Of a stretch of 64,000 nt of DNA, positions 40,131-64,000 are shown in pieces (position 1 is the stretch's first letter; each line of letters starts with the position of its first letter). The DNA is from Phalacrocorax aristotelis (taxonomy: Eukaryota; Chordata; Aves; Suliformes; Phalacrocoracidae). The notes beneath the pieces were generated by a model. That model made no database searches. It had not been told where the DNA came from and saw only the letters and a program-made list of their open reading frames with translations. The stretch covers positions 130,076,125 to 130,140,124 of the forward strand of contig NC_134276.1 in NCBI RefSeq assembly GCF_949628215.1, read 5' to 3'. The position numbers were made by a program, and so were the translations under genes.

Positions 40131-40138
40131 TATTTACA
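40131..40138 (-). promoter_or_regulatory. Second Pumilio response element in GSK3B 3' UTR
   Basis: The transcript sense again reads UGUAAAUA. It lies in an AT-rich stretch (about 39950-40190). Confidence 0.5.
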
Positions 40139-40893
40139 TACAAAACAATAAAACTTAAAATTCAAAAACAACCAAAAATAATAATGTACAAGCTTGAATT
40201 TGGTGAGGAGCTTTTTTTTTGTTGGCTTTTTTTTTTGTGTGTTTTTTTTTTTTCTTATTTACAAAAAAGGTTATTCAAAGACCTGGATCTAACTTGTATA
40301 AAAGAGTGTGTGATCCTGCCATGATCCTTGGAAAAAAAAACCCAAACAAAATAAAACCAGAGGGGCACCCCCGACCCTCCCCCCAGCCTAACACACGCAC
40401 AAGACACACACAGACGCCGGCACAGTCACAAAACCAGAGAGAAAAGCTCTGAACTCCCCTCTGCCAGTCTTAAACGAAAAGATAAAATGAAAAAAGAAGA
40501 AAAGCCACATTTCCTGGCACAAGCAGCAATTTTTCTTCATTATTTTTATTACCTTTTTTTTTCCCCCTCTCCTTTTAAAGACTCAGTAATTTACTGCCTC
40601 CAAATAACAGCGTCTGCGGCCAGTGCTTCAGCAGTCTCGCCTATACAGCAGATCCACACCCTGCCACTGTCCTACTTTTTGAGCCTCCTGCATCTATTTG
40701 GATCACTGGGTCAACCAAGCCCCTCCACTTACCTTTCGGGACACTGACTAGCCGAGCTCTCGCATTAAGATGCTCTTCAGCCCTTTCTGTTAAGTCACAT
40801 GTAAGGATTTGGAAAGCCTTCCGCTTCTAAACGTGGGTGTGCTTTCCTTTGCAGCCAGCCAGAATTTAATGACAGCTGAAAGCTTTAAAGCCT

Positions 40894-40915
40894 TCCCCCC
40901 GCCCTCCCCCCCCCC
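40894..40915 (-). repeat. G-rich tract in GSK3B 3' UTR transcript
   Basis: The transcript strand has an eleven-G run, then A, GGG, C and GGGGGG. It is G-quadruplex-prone if the long run is divided. Confidence 0.6.
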
Positions 40916-42059
40916 ACTTTTTTTCGTGTGTGCCCAACAGCAAATCGCCGAGGGGTAGAACGTGAGCGTTTATCGGTTTCACGGTAGGTGGTCACTCTCC
41001 TCTTGAAACAGCTCCTGCCTCCCCGAAACCCCATGGGTCAGGCAGGAGGGAGAGAGCAGGGCTTTTACATCAGCTCCAGGGCTGCCAAGAGACAGTTTCC
41101 AAAATATCCCACATCAACAGGATAAAAGCTACAAGAAGAAACGCGCTGAGGTTGTGAGCAAAACCCCAGCCGCCCCCGCAGCGGCCGAGCTTGCCGAAGC
41201 CGTGACTGCCGGCTACCCCTGGGGCCGCGCGAAGGTCCACGCGTTCCCGAAAAGCAACCGCTTGCCTTAGAGATCTGCAGGTCGAGTAACAGCTGGATAA
41301 GCATCAAAGGCGACTACAGTTTCTCTGAAGGGGGATAAGGCCGGAGCAGACACCAACAACAAGCCTACCACAAGATCAGGCCTCCAAAAGCCTTGTATCT
41401 ATGCCGCTCACCTGACCCTTTCCCCGAGGAATATTGCTTTGACTTCAGGAAGAGAGATGTGGATGCTCACACACCACGCGTCGTCACAGGGAGGAAACCC
41501 GGCCCCTGAACAGATGGACTAGAACAAGCATTCGCCTCATGCTTCAGTCAGACTGTTTCGAGATCGTAGACAAAATAAAAAAAAGCAGTATTGTATCTAT
41601 GTATACATGTATATATTTATATAATATATATACACACACACTCATATATAGCCAGCTTTCCTACAAGTCAGCAGGTACAAATTACTGTCAAGAGCACTCA
41701 GATGTGTATTTTATTAATATTCTACCAATGTAAAAACATAATGGCGACGTGGCAACACGCATCAATAAATAGAGATCAAAAAAAGCAAGAGGTTAAAAAA
41801 GATGAAATTAAATACAGATTCTAGCTGTGGATTTAAAATCAGCACTATCGTAGAATGTGGCATCCTGCAAGTTAAAACTGCAGTTAAAAAAAATATTACA
41901 AAATAAACCAGTAGACTGTTACAGTTCACATTATAAACCCTGGTGTCCTTTTCCTGTACGCACCTTGGGAAAGGGAAGCCTGTTCAAATCGAGAGCTCGC
42001 GGGGCGGGGTGGGGGGGAAGGAAAAACAGAAAACGCTTTCACAGTGGCCACTTTCCAAA

Positions 42060-42245
42060 AAGTCCCTTAATATCCCCGGCTGGGCCCCCGCCCCCTCCGA
42101 GGGTTTTGTTCGTCCGCTCTTCTCTGCTGAAGAAGGGAGCTGAGCGGCCGCCTCCGCCGGCCAATTTGCCCTGCGCTGGCCTGCGACACGGGGCGCAGGA
42201 GCTCCGGCCGGGCAAAGGAGCTGCTTCGGTAAAGCTAACCGCTTG
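42060..42245. other. CpG-island-like patch within GSK3B 3' UTR
   Basis: By eye there are about 17 CpGs in 170 bp, including a GCGGCCGC octamer and a CCAAT motif, in a UTR that is otherwise AT-rich. The patch is short for a formal CpG island. It could be an orphan regulatory element or a local GC-rich drift. Confidence 0.6.
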
Positions 42246-42800
42246 TGTTCGTGCATGTGTGTGTATTATATTATATATAACCCACTTGGGTAAGACTTTT
42301 CCCATAGTGAAGCTGCAGGTTTCTTCATCACTAGCGCTGTTTTTTTTAAAACGAAAGGCTTCCACCAGCAGCTCAAGCCTTAGACACACGGCAAACCCTC
42401 CCCCCCCCACCCCCAGCAACCTATTTTCCTACCACGTCGCCCGCTCCCCATACCGAGCCGGGGCTGTTCTTCAGACAACCTGGGATATGGATCCGCTGAC
42501 AAGAAACGCTGAGCTCTGTCGAATGACCCCTGCTAAGCTCCCGACCAAATTCAAGCTGTGCACTACATCAAAGTCCGAAACTTCACTTAAAAAGAAAACA
42601 AAAAAAGAGGTTAAAAAAAAAAAAACTTCAGCAGAGAATGAGGTTTGGGTTTTTTTTGTTTTGTTTTGTTTTTTTCCTTCTTTCTGTTGAGGGAGGGGGC
42701 ATGAGGCAAGAGTCCTGGTTCTGAAGTACACAACAGCAAACTTCCAACATGAAGAGATTGTCGAGGGGAGAGACATTGGTGTGTTGTATTGCTCCGCTTT

Positions 42801-42830
42801 CCCTCCTCCCCCCACCTAGTCCCCTGCCCC
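42801..42830 (-). promoter_or_regulatory. Canonical RNA G-quadruplex motif in proximal GSK3B 3' UTR
   Basis: The transcript strand has GGGG, GGGG, GGGGGG and GGG runs with loops of 2, 7 and 4 nt. This meets the standard G3+N1-7 rule. It lies about 240 nt after the stop. Confidence 0.65.
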
Positions 42831-43070
42831 GGACACCCTGCAGAGTGAGAATACAATGAAACTGGTTTGTATTTATAGATATTTTACAAGGTTAAATAAG
42901 AACAACAATAATAAAAAATTGAACACTAAAATGAACAGGTTGGTTGGTTTGTTGGTTTTTTTTTTTTTTCTTTCCTCTTTTTAATTTTCTTTCCAAATGT
43001 GACCAGTGTTGCTGAGCAAGACTCAAATTACTGGTGATTTTTCCTGTGCAGCTGGCTGCTTGGTACCGGT

Positions 43071-56388
<13,318 letters not shown>

Positions 56389-56807
56389 CTAAAAAAGAAA
56401 AAAACACAAGCAAGGAGAAACAGGTTGTCTGGGTATGTTTCTTTTCTTTGCTGACCAGAAGCAAGTCAGAGCAATTAAACCTCTCATTGCCCAATAACCT
56501 GGAACAAACTTATGGTTTGTGCTAACCAAAATCCTCCAGTAAGGATGGAAAAATCCAGTTCCTGGGGTTGAGAAAGGGTTAATTGCAACGTCTTGCACTA
56601 GAGCGAAGGTGCAATGCCAGCAAGAGACTTCATGAGAGCGCACTCAGAAAAACAAGTTTAAGAATGAAGGGGAAACTCATTCAAAAATCATGACAAACAC
56701 ACAGGTGCTACCAGCCATGCATATGGGGTGGAGTGAAAGTAGGGAAGAGGGTTCAAATGAGCAGGATTCACTGAATGTAAAAATTGAATAAGGCCCCGCT
56801 ATGGTTT

Positions 56808-56902
56808 TAGGTTGGTTTTTTGTTTTCTTTGGGGAGGGTTTTTTGTTTGGTTGGTGGGTTTTTTTTGGTGGGTGGTTTTTTTTTTTGGTTGTTGTTTTTT
56901 GC
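56808..56902. repeat. T/G-rich simple tract, (GGTTTTTT)-like
   Basis: About 95 bp of T-runs broken by GG and GGG, such as GGTTGGTTTTTTG and GGTGGGTGG. It is the longest of the recurrent tracts of this composition. Confidence 0.8.
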
Positions 56903-59469
56903 TGTTGAATGAAGTCTTACTAACACAGACTTTTGCAGGCAGGCAGGCCAGATTGTTGCTATGGAGGCTGCTGTTCAACTTTGGAGAACAACAAGGAAAG
57001 CACGGGTGGGGTGCAGGAAATGTCTAGCTCTAATTTGCAAGTTACTCCTTCTGTGACCTTATTCTGGCAAGTCATTCTGGTAAGCTTATTGGGATAATTC
57101 CTGCACATTTGGTGTTTGTAAGGACAGCTGAAAGTTGTGTCAGGAGAACCAACTATTTTACTCTAACAGATTTTTCACCTTCAGTGATTACAAAAAGGAG
57201 TTCTTCACTTCAGCTTTGTTTTAAACCTCTAAGAACAGTTCTACCACTGCTAATCACACCCCCATCCTCCTTTCTTGAAATGTCATAAGCAAAATATGAG
57301 TTAATCATGTACGTGACCTGGATAGCCGCCTCAAGCACTTGTCTCTCGCTACATTGCGGGTAATACACAGCCTGGGGAAAAGGGAGTGGGGCGGGTGCGA
57401 GTGTTAAGTTCTGATGCCAGCATTTTTGGTGAAAACTCAGCTAATCCAAAATGCTTTTGCACCAGTGCAGGTGAACCCAAGCCACACTGCACCAGGGGGG
57501 AGGTAGGGGGAGGAGGGGAAAAAAGAAATTAAAAACTCAGTACATGACATGCTAGTTAATTGCAGACAAGGAACTTGCAAACTTGCACAGGCACTCAAGT
57601 AGGTTTTAAACCAAAGACATACGCTCTCGTGAATGAGAATCAAACACAAAGGCTAAGTTCTCCAGGGACTGACATTTTATCCCCTTGGTGCCCAGCTGGC
57701 TCAGGAGCACCCCGATTTGCTGCAGCATGTGCTGTACTAGCTAAGTTGTGTGGCAGGGAATCCTGACTCGGGAATCAAAAGAGCCAGGTACCGAAAGAGC
57801 AGAATTTATTTCTACTACCAGGTTATTGCAAAAGAACCTAAAAAAGTTTTCACAGGAGGCCTATACTGACAAAAGGAAATTCTTTAGCTTAATGCTGCCA
57901 GCAGAGAATTCTGCTGAGCACCGTGCTGTGAATATATGGTTACATCGAGGGACAGCAGAAGCTGTTCAGTGCGAAGACCGGTTGCCTGCAGAGATCGCAT
58001 CGCTGACCACGGTGAAGAGTGGATGCAAATATCAGTCCCAAGTCACAGCCTGACCAGAACAAAATCTAAGACTGTCACCAATTTAAAAAAAAATAAAAAT
58101 TATTTATTTTTTTTAACCCTGTGGTAAGTAGCACAAATTAGTATGTCTTGAGGTAAATCCACAGATGTGAAGTCACTTGGTGTTTAACATGAGGTAAAAC
58201 TACAGAAGTCTTCCTCATCTACCTTCTCACTGGTATTTTAACAGGCTTGATTTACCACAGCTTGAAACTTAGTACTTCACTCTTAGCTGTGTTTTTCCTT
58301 CAGGACAGCTCACATATTGGCTACTATACAGATTTTAAAAAGAAAAAAATTAATTTTTTTCTTAAGGCAAAGATGACAAGCCCTTATCTTGAGCAAATTA
58401 GTAGGCAGACAGTCACAAACCTGCCATCTATAAAAGGAGTACTTGTTTGTCCATTCTTCAACTCCTCATTTTCAACTCAGTGAAACCCTAACATCTGTTT
58501 CTTAAACCCTGTTGAGAACTGCCTTCGGATCAGAAATTAAGTCACGTAGGGAAGGCGGATCCCAAAGTCTGCCCTAACTGCTTCAAACCAGGGACGGAAA
58601 AAATAAAAAAATAAATTAGAAGGCCTCACATGGCCTCCTCCTGCAACAAGTGGTAACTAACACATGAAGTGAGTTACAGGTCTGTGCCCATCTCATCTCT
58701 ATCACCTTATGTTACAACATTCACCTGGCTGCTGCCTCAGGGATGCGGTCTGAACTCAAATATTCCACTTCCAGCATTTCTCTCCTTTTTTTCATGGCTA
58801 GGCCTAGTAATTTGAAAAAATTTTTAAGTACATACCCGTACTCCTGAGGTGAAATGTCCTGTTCCTGACGAGTCCTAAAGATGATAATGCAGTGAAATAA
58901 TCCAAACAGGGGGAGTCAATCCAAAAGAGAATAGTCCAGCAAGGAAAAATATAGCCAATATTATAAGAAATCCATGGTGTGGGGGACATAGAAAATGTTT
59001 ATACAATTAGAAACTTTAAACATCAGTCTCCATAGCAGCAAGTCCAACTTCACCACAGTGTATGCCAAAAAAATTGATTGTGCAATGGTGAGGCATAGTA
59101 TAGAAACATTTCTATATTAAATTTATGTTCCAATGCCAGTGAATTTACTAAAAAAATAAAAAAAATTGAAATAAAAACTCTAACTTGAACTAAAAGGGTA
59201 ATTGAATTTCCCATCATAAAGAATTTTCAGTCCTTGGTCCTGGATATAAACGTCCACAGACAATGGGGCCAGATTAGTTCATCCTCAAAGGTACATCCTA
59301 CTTGTAAATCTGTCCCAGAGACACAATGTAAACTTTTGGGTTGTTTTGGTTTTTTTTTTTTTGTCCCCTCCCCCAAAAAAACCAAACCCCTAGCAATTTA
59401 TAATTTGTGCTGAAGAGAAAATAAAAAATCCGAGATCTGTACTTTGAATTTGGATGCTTTTAATTTTTC

Positions 59470-60110
59470 GTGAGCTACGAGTGCCTCAGGCCGCCGCGGA
59501 TTATTCTCCATTTTGGATTGACTTCCCCCGCCACTGGATTTTGTTTGCTGGCATTATCTCTTTAGGATTCTTCAGGAACTGGACGTACCACCTCAGGAAT
59601 GCGGGTATGGACTGAATTTCTCTACACTGCGGGTTTATTCCCCCTCATACCCGTCGCACCTGCTAGTTAAGAAATTTTTTCCCCCCCTCAATTTGTCCAC
59701 TCCCGCCTCCCTTTTGAATAACATCCTAAGAAGTAAAAGCAAAACCCCCTGTGGCCTTTTAGCTCTTCCCATTCAACACAGTTCCACCGGGAAAGCTGCC
59801 CAATTCGCCCACTGAGAACTACATGAGCGGCTGCCGCCCACGGCAATGGGTTCACCAGCACTTCCATGCCGCGGGGCACCGATACCAAGGCAATGCCGGG
59901 CCGGCGCTCTGTGGTGGGAGGGGGTGGGAGGACGGACAGACGGCAGGACTCATGAGCTGTGAAGCCCCTTGTGTGTATGGCTCAGCAGGAGATTAAGGTC
60001 TCTGTAGTTCTCAGTGAGGGAATCGATTTAGTAAATAATCCGCGGATTATTTTTAGTCTGCGGACTAAAATTTAGTGCACGGACTAAAATCCGGCCCATT
60101 GGAGCAAAGT
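59470..60110. other. CpG-rich block within GSK3B intron
   Basis: An AT-rich intron is interrupted by about 640 bp with frequent CpGs (GGCCGCCGCGG, CGGCTGCCGCCC, ATGCCGCGGGGCACCG, GGGCCGGCGC). There is no long open frame and no recognised family. It could be an intronic regulatory island or an old inserted sequence. Confidence 0.55.
60033..60094. repeat. Cluster of nested palindromes and direct repeats
   Basis: A perfect 20-bp palindrome (60033-60052, half-site AAATAATCCG) is followed by a hairpin with arms TTTTAGTC and GACTAAAA around TGCG (60051-60070). GGACTAAAAT then occurs twice, 19 bp apart (60062 and 60081). Confidence 0.85.
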
Positions 60111-60140
60111 CTGTCTCGGTCTAAAATATATCTGGGTGAA

Positions 60141-60211
60141 AGCAAAATTAAAAAAAAATTAAAAAAAAAAAAGAAAGAAAAAGGAGAAAGAAAAAAAAAA
60201 AAGGAAAAAGC
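60141..60211. repeat. A-rich tract
   Basis: About 70 bp of A-runs broken by single G or TT, directly after the CpG-rich block and palindromes. It could be a decayed poly(A) tail or simple low-complexity DNA. Confidence 0.75.
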
Positions 60212-63200
60212 TAAGTGCACAAAGTAAAGTGTTTGGGCAGACTAACATTTAGTATGCAGACTGAATATGGCCGGGCAAAAGGCACAGCAAGTCCACAAAC
60301 GAAAAACAAAAATAAAACACTGACAGGAACTTTTAAAGCAATCAAATACTACCCCACCGGCGCAGCAATTCATTTTTCTAAAATGAAACAAGACCTTGTG
60401 TAAGGCTATTTGTCCACAGGAGGGACCGAAGGCTCAAGTTTTCATTTTAAAAAATGAACCTGTTTTGGAGATAAACAAATGCAAAAAAAAAAGGCTTTAC
60501 ATACAATATTCTTCAAGGAAAATTTGCACTTGCATAACTCAAAACCTCTTAGTTTCTGCAAAGCAAATGAATATCAGGCTGAGACCCAGGTCACTGGCTT
60601 TTTTATTTGGTTGGGGTGGTTTTTTGTTTTTTTTTGGATGAGTTACAAAAAAATCTCTGAATGATCATGTCAAATGGAAATGCTGACTCATCCAAAACCA
60701 CAGCTTTTGGTGCTTTTGGGTTCTCCCCCACCCCACCCCTTTCAGATCCCAATAAATATATACCTCACAAAAAAGCTGAGGGACCAGTGCAAGTTCTTTC
60801 TTTGTTCAGGCATGCTGGTGATGCTCAAACGCTGACAGACCGTAACAGCTAGACAGTAAGGCCAGACACACTCCTCTCTCGTTTCTAAGCTACGCTGGTA
60901 TCAATGCAAGTTTTTTTTTCATTACTCCCCCTTCACTTTTGTGAAACTACCACCATCTTTGACATTTCAGAAACTACTGCCAGGCTTAAATGTCCCTGGT
61001 GCACTATGTGGCTCTCACCCCCAAGTGACTTCAGTTTAGATGAAGCCTTTGTGCACTAGCAGAGCGGCCACGTTTTATCTTACTAATTTGAAATAGCTCC
61101 TACCAGTATAGCGGAGTTCACGCCCCTTCTGAATATTTTTTTTTTTTTTGCACGCGTGAAAAGACGAAAGAAAAAGGATGGAAAGCACAGGGTTATCCTA
61201 TTTCACTTCATTCACATCAGCATTCAGCTCTCAAATAAAACCACATGGGGCAAGAGCTACGTATTGTTTTAACAGAATAGTTGCTCTGACTTTCAGTTCA
61301 TTGACATTCTTCAAACAGACTTTCCATGCACAACACGAAGCTCTGTCGTCTTGGTCTAATTAAGCCCTAAAGCCAGAGCTTCACAATGTTACACCAAGGT
61401 GCTCTTCTAGCCAGTGTGTATTTAAAAGACATGACTTCATGCCATCAACCACTGTGTGTTTTGCATGCAGATTGTGAATATCACTTGCATGCTGTGCTCC
61501 CTAAGAGAGCAGAGCCTTATGAAAATGACATCTGTTGCTAACGCATCAAGTTTGTGACACCACGGTTAAAAATTTCCTCACCATCTTCAGAGACTCATAT
61601 GCTTTGCCAAGAACCACCCACACCACCGATTCAGGCTGACAGTCTGTGCACATCTCCTTTCAGTTTGTAAGCACATTTTTGATGGCACATGAATATTGGG
61701 TAAGAGAGAAAGCTCCTCCCTTCAACCAAAAGCTTGTACTGTTTACAAGCGATCAAAGTCATCAGAGGTAGGACATGACCCTCAAATCAACTTTTTAAAA
61801 ATGCAATTGCACAGTATGATTACCATGACTTTACGACATGAAGCGATATTTTGGTCAGGCAAGTTTAATGTAATAAGCCTTATGATAAACATGACACATT
61901 CATAAACACAAAAGGAGAGGGAAGAGGAACATGCGAGAAAGAGCAATGCTTGTGCTGAGCTCCACCTGACACAAGGAAACCCAAAGCTGTGGCTGAGGCT
62001 CTGCCCTCGGGACCAGTCTTGTTCCACGGGCCTGAGAATTTCAGAACGGGATTTCTGAAATACACCATTTGGCTATTTTGAAGTGCATAAAACTCATGTG
62101 ATGAAAATGAAGGTTAAAAAGTCCACCAAAGAGGCACTGGTGTTGGAAGTTATTTTAAAAATATATATAAGCCCCACAACTTCCTTCTCTGATTAAATCC
62201 CCCTATAGTTTTTCTAAAAAGCAGCTCAGAAATAGCAAGTGCCTTATTAGTCAAAAATCCCTGTCAGGTGGCACTTTCACAGATAGAGGAAAATGAAATG
62301 AAAGCAGAAGGGTTAAGTGGCTTACAAATGAGCCAACACAGAACTGGGAACAGGACCAGGAACCTGTCTCCAATGCTAGTTCTTGTTGAGACCACACACT
62401 TGTTACTGGGCTTCTTCCATTAAGGACACGACAGGGACAGAATGAGCTAGCCTTTATTACCCAGTGCATGTGCTCTGCTTCTGTCAAGCTCTGAAGGAAA
62501 GCAACAAAGCTGAGCAGAACAAAACAGCCCCACTTCTTCTCAGAGAGAATCCCCCAAAATCTACCTCTGGAAGCGCGCTCAGCCTCAATGGGACAGACGC
62601 TATGAACAGCCCAGGCAGATGTGTTGCAATGGGACGGCTAAACAGATGGTACATTGCAGAAGACATGTTAAACTCAGCATTTGACTTCCGTAGTTGCACT
62701 GATGCAAATCATGGCTTAATGTTACATTAGTGCTTGCTCATTTACTGCATACGAATTGGGCAGAGGCAGGGTAATTTACCACCCAACAAACCTGGCTTCT
62801 TTTCTCATGCTTTAGATGGAGATAAGCAATTTACACTGTCAGAAATCATTGCTCTTACAAAAGGAGCTGGGAAACACGAACTTGCCAGAAAAACTTGTTT
62901 TTTCTTTTAAGTTAGTCTCCAGCAGAGCTGTTTTCACTCTTTCCTTAGGAAGTCATTACACACCAAGTGAAAAACAGAACTGTACTCGTCAGAAAGAGGT
63001 CAGGGCACAGTTTCACAACAGGCACAAATCACCTCCAGTTCACGCTGGAAAAGACAGTTCTGCCCTTCTCCTGGCCACGCAGGTCTGCTCTGTTCCCTTG
63101 CCCCATTACTTGCAGCCGGGGCTGAATGGTCACCCAGGTAAGAAAGGTGATCCAAATCCTGAACATTCATGTTATTCAAGGGGGTTTTGCTACTACACAA

Positions 63201-64000
63201 ACAATAATGCAGAAGGGAAGCATCTGGAATATGCAGGTGGGAGGTGGAGAACTGACCCCACTCCATGATGAGCTTATGCCAGTTATGAAACTGCACCCAA
63301 AAAACATCTCATCTCCACTGTACCGTTGTAGTTCTACAAAAGTTCAGACCCCAATCTCGGAAAGAAGTTTGGATTTTCAGTTTTAATTCAAATGCAAGCC
63401 TGCTTACAAGATTTCTGACAAAAGAATTTTCACTTTCTTTTGTCATCAGTTATAATTAGAAGTGACAAAACGAGCTGTCTATTTATCCATTTTACTGTTT
63501 GGTATTCTTCCTCGCATCTACAGTATGAGCAGTCACTTTGGAAGCGTTACAAGCAAAACAATCTGCTTAAAAACCAAACAAGAACCAGGAGAGCAGGAGT
63601 AAGACAAGATGAAGACATGAAATTGAATCTGGAGGGTGGAAAAATATGCTCATGAAAGAGACCAGACTCTTTATGTCCCAGTCCCAGAGTGTGGGGAAGG
63701 TGACAGGACTTCCTGCTACATGCACAGAAAAATTCAACATTCAAGGTGAACTGATTGATGTATACAAAGAATACACACACATAGAGGATACTCAGACTAA
63801 AATATTTACCAAGTATTTTATAATATTAGCAGAAATTATTTCAAAATATAGGCAGAAATATCAATCCTAAAGTCAATATCTAAAGCTAGTCTACAATACA
63901 TCCAACCATGGCTCTGCACAGCTTCAGCTGCAGCCAGGAGTGGCCAATTGGTTTGGAGAAGTGCCAGAAGGGATAAGCTGGAGCCTGAAGTTTCATCTTA

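Larger units (their letters stand above)
37213..43070 (-). other. GSK3B: GSK3B 3' UTR (about 5.9 kb)
   Basis: From the base after the TGA (43071-43073) the transcript has no splice signals I can support down to a polyadenylation hexamer at 37238-37233. A length of 5-6 kb fits the long 3' UTR known for vertebrate GSK3B. It holds AT-rich and purine tracts, G-rich runs, CpG-rich patches and microRNA and Pumilio sites listed separately. An alternative hexamer at 37954-37949 could give a shorter form. The precise end is inferred from hexamers, not transcript data. Confidence 0.75.
56389..64000 (-). other. GSK3B intron, continues beyond the window
   Basis: Non-coding sequence upstream of the 56388 exon. 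No further GSK3B exon was recognised (I looked for the FKFPQIKAHPW-type exon). It includes the T/G tract at 56808-56902, the CpG-rich block at 59470-60110, the palindrome cluster at 60033-60094 and the A-rich tract at 60141-60211. Confidence 0.75.

Noticed and set aside
41857..42690. 277-codon open frame on the plus strand within the GSK3B 3' UTR
   Set aside because: It is low-complexity (Lys-, Pro- and Ser-rich), spans poly-A and C-runs, lies antisense to the UTR and has no family motif. It looks like a compositional artefact.

Overview
This window comes from a vertebrate nuclear genome, most probably a bird. The evidence is intron-rich genes with GT/GC-AG splice sites, compact introns, few interspersed repeats, and two 3' ends of CR1 LINEs, the dominant retrotransposon of birds and their reptile relatives. 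I could not fix the species. Nothing looks bacterial or viral: no operons, CRISPR arrays or phage.

Two protein genes lie tail to tail. On the plus strand, about 0.7-29.2 kb, are fifteen coding exons of CFAP91 (also called MAATS1), a ciliary and sperm-flagellum protein. Its first exon or exons lie upstream of the window. The reading frame is open across all fifteen exons and ends at TAG 28833-28835, giving 736 visible residues. A likely 80-bp intron in the 3' UTR and an AATAAA at 29157-29162 close the gene. On the minus strand, from about 37.2 kb to beyond the right edge, is the 3' part of GSK3B (glycogen synthase kinase-3 beta): the last three coding exons (56388-56202, 50147-50049, 43138-43071) and a 3' UTR of about 5.9 kb. 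The rest of the kinase lies beyond position 64000.

The roughly 8 kb between the two genes holds one CR1 fragment and otherwise no gene I can support. From memory, mammals carry the nuclear receptor gene NR1I2 between CFAP91 and GSK3B, and I see no trace of it here.

The two genes do not obviously work together: one builds the axoneme, the other is a general signalling kinase. Points worth a second look are a GC-AG intron in CFAP91, a perfect 14-bp inverted repeat in a CFAP91 intron, a cluster of nested palindromes next to a CpG-rich block in a GSK3B intron, CpG-rich and G-quadruplex-prone segments plus miR-26, miR-101 and Pumilio sites in the GSK3B 3' UTR, a CR1 copy with a clean 10-bp target-site duplication, and many A/C-rich simple tracts on the GSK3B side. 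I did not find a convincing new biological system.
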